Assembly (NCBI RefSeq): GCF_040807025.1
Contig: NC_090981.1
Location: 40,651,817-40,715,816 of the forward strand
DNA: 64,000 nt
Source: Struthio camelus
Taxonomy: Eukaryota; Chordata; Aves; Struthioniformes; Struthionidae
Reading direction: 5' to 3'
This document shows, one piece after another, positions 1 to 16,108 of the stretch. The position numbers and the translations under genes were made by a program. The notes beneath the pieces are model-generated. The model saw only the letters and a program-made list of their open reading frames with translations. It had not been told where the DNA came from and ran no database searches. How positions within the stretch are numbered: position 1 is the stretch's first letter; each line of letters starts with the position of its first letter.

Positions 1-744
1 AGATACCACACAAACACACTAATAAGTGCTTAATTTCAGTTTTAACTACATAAACTGCAATGCACAGCAGTTTTAAAGAACTAGATGAACTTGCACATAT
101 GCGTTGCACTTGCATCCTCGAAAACCATCTAAGAAAACCCTGGCAAGCATGAGAGCACGATCCAGAACCAAGCCAGTTAAGAGCAAACAACAAAACTTGC
201 TTGATTTTTCTCAATCAGCTACAGGTATTGTGTATTGCCAAAACTAGTTACATGCTTCTTGAAACAGCTCAAGCTACATTAGGTCTGTAAAAAATAAATG
301 CACTTAGGTCCACTTGAGTTTATGCAAGCAGCAGGAGAGAATTCAAAGACTTCCCCTTCAAGAGATTTAAGGCAGCTTACCTCAGTTAGTACACAATATG
401 CTTAAGCAGTCAACCTGTCCATCAGCAAGCACTGCATTTTCCACTCTCACTAAGTTTTATTCTTGAGAAAGCAGCAAGTTTCAACCATTTTAGTGACAGA
501 GCAATTTTGCAATCTGTTTACATCTTCAATTCATTAACTTCAAAACCTGTAGCTTCTCTTTAATAGTTTCATGGTCTGCTAAGTACACCCATGAAGACTA
601 CACATTTTTCTATAGTCCAGACTTAATACCACCAGATTGTATTTCTCCACAATTAAATCCAACTGTTCCTGATGCATTAGTTCATTTCTTAGAATTAACT
701 TATCAAACATAACCATTTCAATTAGACAGTATTTCATGCAACAT
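1..744. other. AT-rich sequence beyond SERF1, no gene seen
   Basis: Ordinary AT-rich DNA with only very short open frames on either strand. It may include the SERF1 3' UTR tail if a more distal poly(A) site is used (another minus-strand AATAAA lies near 455-461). No repeat family recognised. Confidence 0.5.
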
Positions 745-750
745 TTTATT
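745..750 (-). terminator. Candidate SERF1 poly(A) signal
   Basis: AATAAA on the minus strand about 435 bases after the SERF1 stop; an ATTAAA variant lies nearer at 1100-1095. Position fits a 3' UTR end, but no transcript evidence is available. Confidence 0.4.
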
Positions 751-1184
751 GTAAAAATAATTTAAGATGAGATTTACAGTTCAGACCTTTATGTTCAAGC
801 ACATTTTACAAGTATGTTCCATTCTGAATGGAGTTGTTCTTTTAAGAAGTCAAGAAAAGAAAGTCTGGTCTAACTGCAGATTCAGAAATCCATTATTACT
901 GGAACCATTAAGTGAAACCAACAATTGCAACAAAGCTGGAGTTAAGCTATTGCTTGGTACCATTACTTATATGCATGCAGAAGAGTACAGTCAGTTTTGA
1001 AATACTTCAGACAACTAAGCCTACACTAACCTGAAAATACTCTAAAGAAATGCAAATTGAACAAGTCTGCAAGTAGAAGATAAACATTTAACCATTTAAT
1101 AGCTGGGCATTTTTATAAATGTCTGATCTTCTAGGCCCTTTAGCTTCATCGATGCACTCATCAGATCTCCTCCATAGAGGCAGT

Positions 1185-5606
<4,422 letters not shown>

Positions 5607-5702
5607 GGCGAGACACTCCGCCGGGCCGGGCTGCACCTCCCCCCACAACCGACCGCTCCAGCTGCCAGAACCTTCTAACCCCCCCACCCGCCCCGCGCGC
5701 GC

Positions 5703-5708
5703 CTTATA
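5703..5708 (-). promoter_or_regulatory. TATA-like box for SERF1
   Basis: TATAAG on the minus strand, about 97 bases upstream of the ATG, immediately downstream of the CRE. If used, transcription would start near 5675-5680. Confidence 0.5.
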
Positions 5709-5726
5709 GCGCCCTGCCGGCCCCTA

Positions 5727-5734
5727 TGACGTCA
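5727..5734. promoter_or_regulatory. Perfect CRE palindrome in the SERF1 promoter
   Basis: TGACGTCA, the full CREB/ATF site, 121 bases upstream of the SERF1 ATG and about 20 bases upstream of a TATA-like box on the minus strand. Spacing is typical of a core-promoter-proximal CRE. Confidence 0.75.
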
Positions 5735-5860
5735 CGGAGGGGCGGGGGAGGCGAGGGGCTGCCACCAAGCCTCGCCCAGTCGGCGTGGAGGGAGGTGCGC
5801 GGCCGCCGCACGCTGGAGGGGGCGGAGCCTGAGGCGGGGCGGGCGGCGGGGCGCCGGCGG

Positions 5861-6163
5861 CGGCAGGAGCGGCGGCCGCGGCTGAGGGGCGGGGCGGGGC
5901 GGGGCGGGGCGGGGCGGCAGGAGCGGCGGCCGCGGCTGAGGGGCGGGGCGGGGCGGCAGGAGCGGCGGCCGTTGCTGAGGGGCGGGGCGGGGCGGGGCGG
6001 CAGGAGTGGCGGCCGCGGCTGAGGGGCGGGGCGGGGCGGCAGGAGCGGCGGCCGTTGCTGAGGGGCGGGGCGGGGCGGGGCGGCAGGAGCGGCGGCCGTT
6101 GCTGAGGGGCGGGACGGGGCGGGGCGGCAGGAGCGGCGGCCGTTGCTGAGGGGCGGGCGGCGA
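5861..6163. repeat. GC-box minisatellite, 7 copies
   Basis: Seven head-to-tail units begin with the same cggcaggagcggcggcc block at 5861, 5915, 5954, 5998, 6037, 6081 and 6125. Unit spacings are 54, 39, 44, 39, 44 and 44 bases. The differences are multiples of five because each unit ends in a variable number of GGGGC pentamers. Every unit therefore carries Sp1-type GC boxes and short guanine runs. It lies directly upstream of the SERF1 CRE/TATA region. Confidence 0.92.
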
Positions 6164-6199
6164 CGTCGACTCCCTCCGCCGTCCCTCTGAGACCGAAAG

Positions 6200-7640
6200 C
6201 AAAAAAGCTGTTTGTGTAGGTCAACCGCGTTTTCTTTCCTTTCCTAGAGACGGTTGGAAAAGCGAAAGAAGAGAAATACAGTCCTTCAGGGTTAAGGCTG
6301 CTGCAGCCATGGTGGTCTGAGAAAGCAAGGCAGGCCTATAAGCCCGTTGTATTGCCTGGGATAGCTAGAAGGGACAGATGAGCTCTCTAATTACTGCTGC
6401 TCCGGGAGTGAAGAAGAGCTTTGCATACTTGAAATTATATCAGTTGGTCAAGACAGATCCCTCTGTGATCTTTTGTGTGTTGAGGTCACGTTTTCCAGTT
6501 TTTCTCTGCACATCTGAATGTTTTCATATAAACAAAAACAGATGTTACATCTCACAGTTGTGGGATTCCCGGAGATAAATTTTAGGAAAAATAAACTCAT
6601 AAAATAGTGAGAGATTAAAACTCCAGGATACACACACTTGGCATGCTGAGCGTTCGCTACTTTTGCAAAATAAGTAACTGTAGCATTGCAACACCACCAG
6701 CCTGGGCCTCTTGACCTAACAGCTCTTCCTGCCAGGAATTCAAGATTTCAAAGGAGAATGTCTTCATATGAAATAAGGACAACAATTTTCAAAAAGGCTA
6801 CGTATAACGTGGGATTGTACAGCTTTTGATCAAGCAATAATCAAGCAGAAGAAAACCATTATGGATCACCATCACTTACAATTACCAAGCAAAGTTAAAA
6901 AAATGTACTTTGTTGCTCTCTTTGAGCACAGCTTGCTTTCTCCTTCTACCTTTACACGCTTTCTTCTCAGTTGGCTCTGTCATCACCCTTCCCTTTCATC
7001 CTGCTGCAAACACTTCTCTTCCTCCGGTCTGTCTCCTATCTCCCTTGCGTCTCGTACTGTCTTCCCTTTGCAATACCTGATCCAATTCCAAAGGTCACTT
7101 TGCTGTATCTGCTGCATTACTGTATGAGTTTAGAGAGCAGGGTTTGAAAGTAAAAGTGTAATTGCTTTCTTTGCACTGTCCAAGCCCTCCCAAAGGAAAA
7201 CTTTTCCAGCTCGAGGAACTTCCCTTGTTAGTTGAATTAGTTGGTCGATTATCATGGGCAAAACTAATGACTGGGAGATTGTTTATAGAGATTTGAACTA
7301 AGGAAAAAACGGCTTTTGAGTTACTGAGATATTCAAAGTATTGTTTTGGTGTTGCATTTATACATTTCATTGATTTTTCTCTGCCTAGATCAAGGGTCTG
7401 CCTGTACAGACTTCGCTTTTAAGCCAAAACTCCAGGTCTGCAAATCTAACGAGAAGGTAATGAACGTTGTTTCTATGGTAATACCAAGTTAGTGGGGGTC
7501 CTCTCATGAGTAAGATTAACCTGCATGCCTTTGGAGGACGGCACAAAGATGTGCGTGCCTGCGTGGATGGACACAACTGCAGGCCCCAGGTGGACTGTTC
7601 TAGGAAAACAGCAAGCCCAGCACTTGCACGGCGCAAACGC
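6200..7640. other. SERF1-BDP1 intergenic spacer
   Basis: AT-rich sequence between the two CpG islands of the divergent genes. It contains only small unrelated open frames, no recognised repeat and no clear RNA gene. Confidence 0.6.
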
Positions 7641-7821
7641 GCCTACGGGGACACTGCACCCTCGGGTCACGCCTCCACGGCAACACCTACTGTTTGCCGC
7701 CTGCATAACATCCCCCCCCCGCCGACACTCTTCGCATGGCGAAACCAGGGCGCCCTCGCGGGGGACGTGCCCCGCCCCGCGCCGCCATCCGCGACAGCCT
7801 GCGCCTTCCTGCCTGGGGGGG

Positions 7822-7829
7822 TGACGTCA
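7822..7829. promoter_or_regulatory. Perfect CRE palindrome upstream of BDP1
   Basis: TGACGTCA in a GC-rich context, 256 bases before the BDP1 ATG. A near match, TGACGTCG, follows at 7903-7910. Likely CREB/ATF sites by sequence. Confidence 0.7.
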
Positions 7830-7965
7830 CGCCTCCCTCGGCGCCGCGCGCCCCCTGCCGTCGCGGGGGAAGGCCCGGCCGGCCCGTGCCGTCGCGCGCG
7901 GATGACGTCGGCCGCGCCGGCGGCGGGTGACATGCCGTGAGCGGTGGCGGCGGCGGCGCGGTGTG

Positions 7966-8008
7966 TCGAGCCGAGCCGAGCCGAGCCGAGCCGAGCTGAG
8001 CTGAGCTC
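7966..8008 (+). repeat. GAGCC/GAGCT pentamer repeat in the BDP1 leader
   Basis: About eight tandem copies of a GAGCC-type pentamer, the last ones drifting to GAGCT, 80-120 bases upstream of the ATG. It is probably within the 5' UTR, although the transcription start is not known. Confidence 0.85.
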
Positions 8009-8084
8009 CGCGCGCGCTCCCTGGCCGCCCTCGCGGGCGGGCGCGTGCCCGTGCCCTCCGCCGGCGCCTGGCGCAAGCGGCACC

Positions 8085-8326
8085 ATGTTCCGCCGGGCCC
8101 GCCTCAGCGTGCGGCCCAACGTGCGGCCCGGGGGCAGGGGCGGCGGCGGCGCGGCGGGGCCGGGGCCGGGGCCGGGGCCGGAGCCGCAGCCGCAGCCGGA
8201 GCCGCAGGGCAGCCCGGGCCCGGGTCCGGGTTCAGGTCCGGGTTCGAGCTCGCCGGCGGCCGCCTGCGTCGAGCCCGCGGCGGGAGCGGCAGCCGAGCCC
8301 CCGCCGGCCGGGCGGCGGGCCGAGAG
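8085..8326 (+). CDS. BDP1: BDP1 exon 1
   Basis: Starts at the first in-frame ATG (context gcaccATGt) and ends in phase 2 at a gtgagt donor. Encodes the conserved [16 protein letters not shown] start and then a Gly/Pro/Gln-rich low-complexity stretch. The same frame is open upstream to 7944, but without any ATG. Confidence 0.93.
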
Positions 8327-11300
8327 GTGAGTCCCGCCGCGACGGCGGCGCCGGGAGCGCTCGGCCCGGACAGGACGCGACGCCGGGCTGTGGGGAGGGC
8401 GGCGGCCGGCGCCGCCGAGGGCGCGGGCGGGCGGGGCCGCGGCCTGCCCGGTGCGCCGCTGGCCGGCCCGCCGGGTCTGGCTCCGTCCGCCGCCCGGGCT
8501 GGGATCGCGGTGTGAGACGGGTCGGGGGAGGGCCCCGGCCCCGGCTGCCCTTGGGGAGCGCCCGGGGCTGCGGTGGTGTCGCTGCCGGGGCCTCCGGCTG
8601 GGCCCCTCTTCGCTTTGAAGTTGCATCTTCTGGAAGGTGTCCTGCGAGAGGCGGGCCGCGCTGCCGCGCCTCTCTAGCGATGACAGCAGCGCCTGTTGTA
8701 ATCGGAGGCAACGGCTTCTAGGTGCCTGGCACGTTTGCAGGCTAAGCAAAATTTGTACTTCTTTAATACGGTTGCACTGCAGGTGTGTGAAATCAAATAC
8801 AAGTTCAGACTGCAGAGGAGGGGCCTGGTGTGGTCAGATCCTCTGTTTTGTTGGCCCTGCTGCAGTAGGGAGCTCTGGTTTGCAGTGTACAGCAAAAATT
8901 CCTAGCCGTCCATAATTGCGGGACTTTTATGTTCTTAGAGTGATTCCTTTTTTGCATTCGTTTCCATACACTTCTCCCCGTATTACAGAGTGAAAAGTTT
9001 CTTGCCTTTTCCTTTTTGCCTGTTTATTCTTTTTAAGTGTTCTTCATAGTAATGGATATATTTGGTAAGATTGGTCCCAGGACCAGTTCTTCAGGACCTT
9101 TCCCTAATGTGATAACTGCCCTTCAGAATAACCTTCTCTCTTCCTTTAGCTAGTTGAATTTACATCTTGTATGAATACCTGTGTTTTGTTTGTTTGTTTG
9201 TTTTTAAGTTGAAACATGTCCTTCATGACATAATGTGAGATCTTACAGTCTTAAGTGTTTCTTTTGTCTAGAAAATCAGGTATCAGGTTGTCTGATGTGA
9301 TGTGTTTTTAGTTACCCATGCTGCCTTTTATCCAAGTCTAACATATCTTTTATACTTAAACTTGTTTTTCAATGTGTTGTAACAATGCTTTTTCTTCAGA
9401 TCTTATTTTAAAATTTTGTATGTTGTAGCGGTTAGATTACTGGATCTTTTGTTATCCGTTCTTTTTTTCCCTTAAATGTAGGTAGTGTAGTTGCTGGGTT
9501 TGCTGCTATGTGGTACTGCTGCTGATTCAGTGCATTTATAAAATATTTCTGTATTTGTAATTTAATGGATGTTTTAGTGCAACTTTAGTACCTAGCTTTG
9601 AAACATATACTTATGCTATTTCAAAATGGAAAGTATTCTACAGAATCTGTTCATGTGGCTTGAAAAATAGACTTCTGCCATATAAGTAACAGGCTCATGG
9701 GTCATAACGAAGGCAGAAAATATCCAGGCAAACAAATCCACAAAACCACGCTTTGCTACTGTAAAGAAAGGTAGGACAGTTGTATAAATCTTTGTTGTAT
9801 AAAACATTTGTGATCCACGTTGTTCATGTCAGAGGCAACGTGCGAACTTCTTCAGTTTGCCAGCCCAGTGAAACGTGTAGGGTAGGGAAAAGGGCTAAGA
9901 ACGAACTTCTTCATAGAACTATATGCTTGGAAAAAAGCCCTTTTAAGAAGAGGTGTGGTCTGCTGAAGTGCTGTGGTGGATTTCTCAGTTCAGATTTCAG
10001 CTGGAAGGAGGAGGTACTATCGAGATAGTAACTGCTGGGAGTCCTGGGGAAACTTTTAGTCCTGGGAACATGTAGCAAGGGAACAGGTGGGAGCGTCTTC
10101 CTTCTCACCTTCATATACTCACCGTAAATTCTGTTGAAAACCTGTTTCTTAAAGTTTTCTGTTGACTGGGAGATTTTGAAGGCCAGTAGCAATCAAATGC
10201 TTTTTATTTAAAAAAAAAAAAAAAAAAAAAGCAAGCCCAGGGATTTGCTTGCAGTGTAGGCTGTATTAACTTCTTGGAGAGCTGTCTCTTTAGATGATGC
10301 GTTTTAAAGGCTAGCCGCCTGCGTGGCTCTGAAGATTCTGGGTGGGTGGGTTTGAGGGAAGTCACACAATTGGATTTCTTGAGTGCAGTAATTGGTGGCA
10401 CACGGTACAATGTGTTTGTTTTGTGGTCTACAAGAAAAGTGAAGGCAAACATGAATGTATCTTTCTCCATCCAACCAAAGGCATTCCTTCTAAGTGTATC
10501 AGATCTGTATCTGTAGTGTCAGTTGCTTTCCTTTTCTGTGTTCCTCTAAGCTATGAATAGATTGTGTTGATTATGGGGAAGTTCTCTGAGCATGGGTGTG
10601 TTTGTGGTTTTTTATTTTTGTTGTTTTTATTTTATGTTTTTCATAGTACTGTTTGCTAAATGATGTCTGACTGTTCAAAGGCTAGTGTAGTTTACAAATC
10701 TTTTGTAAAAGACTTGTAAATCGGAGGTGGCGTGGGGAAGGTAAATAAAGAATCACTTTTCACTGTCTCTTGTAATACAAAAAACAAAAGACATTGCATG
10801 GAACTTGAAAGAATCTTACTCCAAACGAACAGAAAGGCACCACATAGGGAAGCTGTTGAAATCTTTGCTGAAGGATGTTCTGTGTGCCAAAAAAAAAAAA
10901 AACCTCAACGCATGGGACAAATATTTAAAAAAAAAAGTTTACTGGGACTGTTATATACAAAAACATCATCTCTAGGCCGTGCCTGAGCTACAGATAGCCA
11001 GTATCTGGAGAGGATTCAGAAGATTTTCACTGTATGATAATGCTTTTCTTATATTCTTTCAGAGGCATTTACTTCTAACTATTTTTAGAGATGGATTATT
11101 GGTTATTAAACCATGGATGTGGTCATCCTTATGTACAGAAACAAAAAAGGCATAGTTCACCTGTGAAATGAAGAAACCCTTTATGACTCGGTTTTAACTC
11201 AGCTACAGTTTTACTGTGAGTGGCAGTCAAGGCACTGGAGTTGCTTGCAGACTTGGGAAGGTGATAGTGGTTGGCATTTTGCTTGCACTTCAAAACTTAC

Positions 11301-14300
11301 GTATTGTTTCCAACCCTTATGCAGAGGTAAGAAAGCTTTCTGTGGAAGCTAAAAGTTGTTGCTTCTAAAAGGCCGCTTACCTTTGATGTGATTAGTGTGA
11401 GCAATGGAATAGTAGTGGCCAGTTTCACTGAGGTGGTGGTTTGTTTTGGCAGTCACAGCTCAAATATTATGTACTTGCAAACGCGTAAGAGGAATGTTCA
11501 GGCTGATCATCTTGAAAATCATAAAACTATTTGTTGCATATAGGTTTCTTGAATGTTTGTCATATGTAACCGACATTATGCAAGGTATTTTTACAAAGCT
11601 TAATTAGCTGTATTGTACTGTGGTGTTTGATATTCTCTGATAAAAGTAGGGAGCCTACCAAAAAGGATGAGGTGAAGGAGCATGGGAGTTTAGCGTTATT
11701 GGTCAACCAGCTTGTAACATTAGTACTTAGTATTATAAACTCATCAGAAGAACTGGTATTTTATTTTAGGAGGAAGTACCAGCTGCAAGTTGGTTCTAGT
11801 GTGGCTTCTTGTATATAGTTGCATTTCTCTGTCGCACTGCATTTATATTATTTGGTGCATACATATATGTACTGATCCTGAAAGTTGTAAAACTGTCACT
11901 GTAAAGTAGTTCAGAATACTTTTTTTTTTGAATTTTCCAGAGATGAAAAGACTGATAGCCCAAATAATGCTGGAGAAGCTAATAAACCTGCAGAGATGCC
12001 CGCACAGAGAAGAAAACGGATCTCTACTCTGCCCAATCTGGCAAAACCCAGAGCTGGACCTTCATCTGCACAACGCTCATCATCAAAACCACAGAGGCGA
12101 GCATCTCAAGCTCTTGATGGCAGTGCTTCACTTCAGAAGGATTCCTCTCCATCAGAAAAGACTAATGTTGAAAGATCTCCCAAGTCTCCCATACTGCCTG
12201 AAAAGAAAACGCCTGTGCCGCAAGTGCCACAATTCTCCCCGTTTAAAAAATCGGCCAATAAAGAACAAAATGTGGGTGTAGCTGCTCAGAAAAATGATGA
12301 TACCCTGCAGAAGAATGTACCCTCCCCACTCAAGGAGAGACCAACACAAGAAAGATCGGTGGCACAAGAGGAAAAGCTACCTACAAAACCTACTCCTGTA
12401 AAAGCGAAACAAATGTGTTCTGACCGTGAAAGGATCCTCAAAGCTCGGAAGTTAAGAGAAATGCTTAAAGAAGAGCTGAAGAAAGAGCGGATGGTAGGCC
12501 TCTGTGCTGGTTAGTGCTAGTGTGAAGGGCAGAGAAAGAAGTGTGATTCACCTAATCTATCGCTTCTCCTTTACAGTAGTGTTTTCTGACAGTGATCAGC
12601 TGCTTACTGCTAATAGTCTGTGGTATCTTATGCATCTTTATAGAGGTTTAAATTATTCATAATGGAACATAGTGTTGCTATTGCTTATAATACAGATTAA
12701 TTTATGAAAAATTGTACACTTCTTCTTAAGACCCACAAGCCTTTTTGACTTGAGGCCTGCCAATATGTAATGGTCAGCATTCCAATTTAAATAACTTTAC
12801 AGTTGGTACATACAGCAGAGATGTGCGCTGTAAGAAGCGTAGGATGTGAGATTCCTCATATCTTTCAACTTAAGCATTGACTAGGTTGTGTGATGTTCTC
12901 ATGTCTATGTGCACAGAGTATTGAATTTCTGTGAGAGTTTAAATTACTTAGGGGTTGCTGATGTCCTCTCTGACAAATGGATGCTTCTAAGATAAAATTA
13001 CTTCAATGGTTGAGAGGAGGAAAATAAAAAAAATCCCTAAATTGCGTGCTTCATAAACAAAGCAAAAATATCTATTTGTGAAGCATAAAGCATTTTCAAG
13101 GTGAATTCAAGTGTTTTATTTTTGCACAGAAACAGTTGAAACACAGACCTCCAATAACTGAAGGACGTTCTCCACCAGATCGTTCTAAAATGACTATGAG
13201 AGACTTGATATACTACCTGCCGGAAAACAATCCTATGAAGTAAGTATGAGTTTTGGGTTTTTTTTTCTCCCTCCCTCTCCTTAGGTCAAATGATTTTTTA
13301 TTTTCTACCAATTTAATACCTGTAGAAAGGATTCTTGAATTCTTAAAACTGAAGTATTCTTCCTTAGCTTTAGTGCAGTGGCAAAGTAAACTTATAAACA
13401 TTTTCGCGTGTGCTCAGTTTTTGTACAGAAATCTTAGCTTTATTCAATTGTAATTTTCATGGCAGCACGTTCCTTCAAGTGGTTGACTCTGTAGATCAAT
13501 TTGGCATGGTATCGATGGTGCAGGAGATTGTACAAAATCTTACAGATGAGAACCAGACAAGCAGCTATGGACAACTTTGTCTAGCTCTCCTCAAGAGCGT
13601 GGTGCTTACTGGAAGGACCATTTCTAACAATAAAGTGTCAGCGATTTCCATCGCTCGCAGAACTTGTTGATCAGTGTAAAGTGGAAATGCTGGTGTGTAG
13701 TAGCATTGTTGTACTATCAACTAGCAGCTTATGATGTAAGGTAGAAGGTACTTGTTTCTCAGAGACTAATGGCTGCTGGTCATCCTCGCTTTCCTGTGAT
13801 AAGGTAGTTTGAACTTTCAGTTGAAAGCGGTGTGGACATTAGTCAATAGTGAATCAACTGGTGATTATCAGCATAGACTCACGGATCACTACTTGAAATC
13901 TCTTGCTTTGTCCTTTTAAAATGCCTTGAATAATTAAGACTTGTACAAAAATCCAGCAAAATTCATTAAGCATTCATGTTTGTTCAGTTAGACCAAATCC
14001 GGATATGGTACAAAGAACCAAAATATGAAAACTGTGCGTTTCTTTGCTCATTATACACTACAAGCATGTTTAGGGGGTTGTGTTTTATTAGTGGGAAGGA
14101 GAAATGTGTCTGCATGAACTTTCATCTCAAGTGTTTTATAAAATTCCAGGTCTTCACTGGCAGAAGAAAAGAGAACAGAAAGAAATTCTGGACTGGGTCA
14201 AATGAAAGAGTAAGTCTTGGTGCCTGAGATACTTAGGAGTCAAAAAGATTTTTGTTTTAGTTGGAAAAAAGCATGCTTTCTGTGTTGTAATATTAACAAT

Positions 14301-16077
14301 GTACGTCTTTGTTTACTGTTTCAATATTGTAGCCCTTACTTAAAACAAAATGTGATTTGGGAGTGGAGCATGGTTAGAGAGCATTTTGTTTCAATATGAT
14401 GTTCCTGGGTCGTTTGTTCATTGTACAGGGGAATGAAAAACAGTCCAGACTCTTTGTTGATTACATTGCTAGTGGACTATATTATTGAGTGGTTCTTTAA
14501 ATTATTGAACATCTGCTGTACTGAGCAGCAATTCAAAACATTAAAAAAAGTAATGATTTTGGTTGGACTCTTAATTGTAGACAGGAAGAGAAAAGTACTC
14601 CTGATCATGAAGAGGAAGATGAGGAGGAGGAAGAAGAGAACGGGGAGGAGAGTCAGGATGGTCCACTTCTAGTTCCTCGTGTGAAAGTAGCAGAAGATGG
14701 CTCAATTATTCTGGATGAAGAAAGGTACTAGATTCTGCGCCTTGACTCATGGACAATATATACTAGTCTACTGCTTGGTTTCTGAATAAAGAACAGTTAT
14801 TTTGAACAGGGACAAACATGAGTGTGTTGAATTTGCTGAGAGTCAAGCTTTCCTAATTTAGAAAACAGTGCAAATATATGGCAAAATATGAGCAGCCGTT
14901 ATCTACGTCACAGTAGTGGCATACTTACTGTGAGAAATGGATTATTGGAGAAGGAGGGAGAGGAAGATGCAATGTTTTTATTGGAGTGAACGAATGGTGA
15001 AAATTTGTCAAACTCCCAAATATCTTTTAGTTCGCTCCTTTTTTTTTTTTAATCATAGTTGCATGAGCCTGCTCATTGCTATTCTGTTATCAGCGTGGTT
15101 TGCTCCAGCTTTGTTATCTTGAACCGTGTTGCTCTGTTCAGGTGTCAGTGTTTTTGGTAACTTTGCTTAGAATGGTATGACTTTTCTAAAATATTAGAGT
15201 ATCAAATTACTGACTTTCTAAAAATCTGAAAAATTCATTGATAAACATCAGCAATGTGTCTTGCTAGCAATGTTTTCAGATAAGTCTCTTGTTTGCTGTT
15301 CCAGTTTAACTGTAGAAGTATTAAGGACAAAAGGTCCGTGTGTTGTAGAAGAAAATGAACCCATCTTTGAGCGTGGCTCTACAACTACATATTCCAGCTT
15401 CAGGAAAAGTTTTTACACAAAACCATGGTCCAATAAAGGTGAGTATATTTTTGGTTTCAAGTTTTGAGTCTGCAGAAAAAGCTTAGTTTTCCACAAATGC
15501 TCTGTACTTGCAGCTTTTATTCCCAGTGAAGTTCATGGATCTATTTATGTGTGACAGTCTCAGTCCGCAAACTCTTATAACAATCAGAGCGCTGATATTT
15601 GCTGTGAAAATAGGCATGCTTAAAATCCAGTGTCCTGTGATATGTAGGATACCTGTAACTTGATTCTGTCTTGGACTGTTAGGTGCTGTGGAAGTGCTAA
15701 TGTGTCCTTTTATCAAAGGCTAGTTTTAGATTCTAGTATCAGGATATTTGAGCTGCTTATGGAACAATTAGGAATTTTTAACAGCTTCCCTGCTTGGTTC
15801 TTCCAGTATGGGCAGGAATACGTGATATAAGCTGTCTCTGCATGGGCTGATAGTTGTCAATATGCACAGAAGGGTTTTTATGTGATTGTTTTCTTTTTTG
15901 ATTTTGAGCCTGCTGTGAATTGGTTATTGTCTTTAGGCTTGCAACTTGTTTCCAGCTTACAACAGCTGGAAATACTTTTTAAAACTGTAGATGGAAAACA
16001 CATATATACACACACATGTACATGCATATGTACGTTCATATAAATGTGTATGTACACATATGTGTATATATACGTAC

Positions 16078-16108
<31 letters not shown>

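Larger units (their letters stand above)
7640..8700. promoter_or_regulatory. CpG island at the BDP1 promoter
   Basis: Strongly CpG-rich stretch spanning the BDP1 start region and the first part of intron 1. It contains two CRE-like sites and a GC-rich 5' leader. Confidence 0.85.

Noticed and set aside
7944..8084. N-terminal extension of BDP1 upstream of the ATG at 8085
   Set aside because: The frame is open, but it begins with GTG and has no ATG. The homologous family start MFRRARLSV is at 8085 with a good start context.
7667..8749. 360-codon minus-strand open frame opposite BDP1 exon 1
   Set aside because: CpG-island shadow: Arg/Pro/Gly-rich with no conserved motif, antisense to a firmly identified exon.
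10200..10230. Poly(A) run in intron 1 as the tail of a processed pseudogene
   Set aside because: The sequence before it shows no gene-like content and no target duplication was seen; treated as simple repeat.
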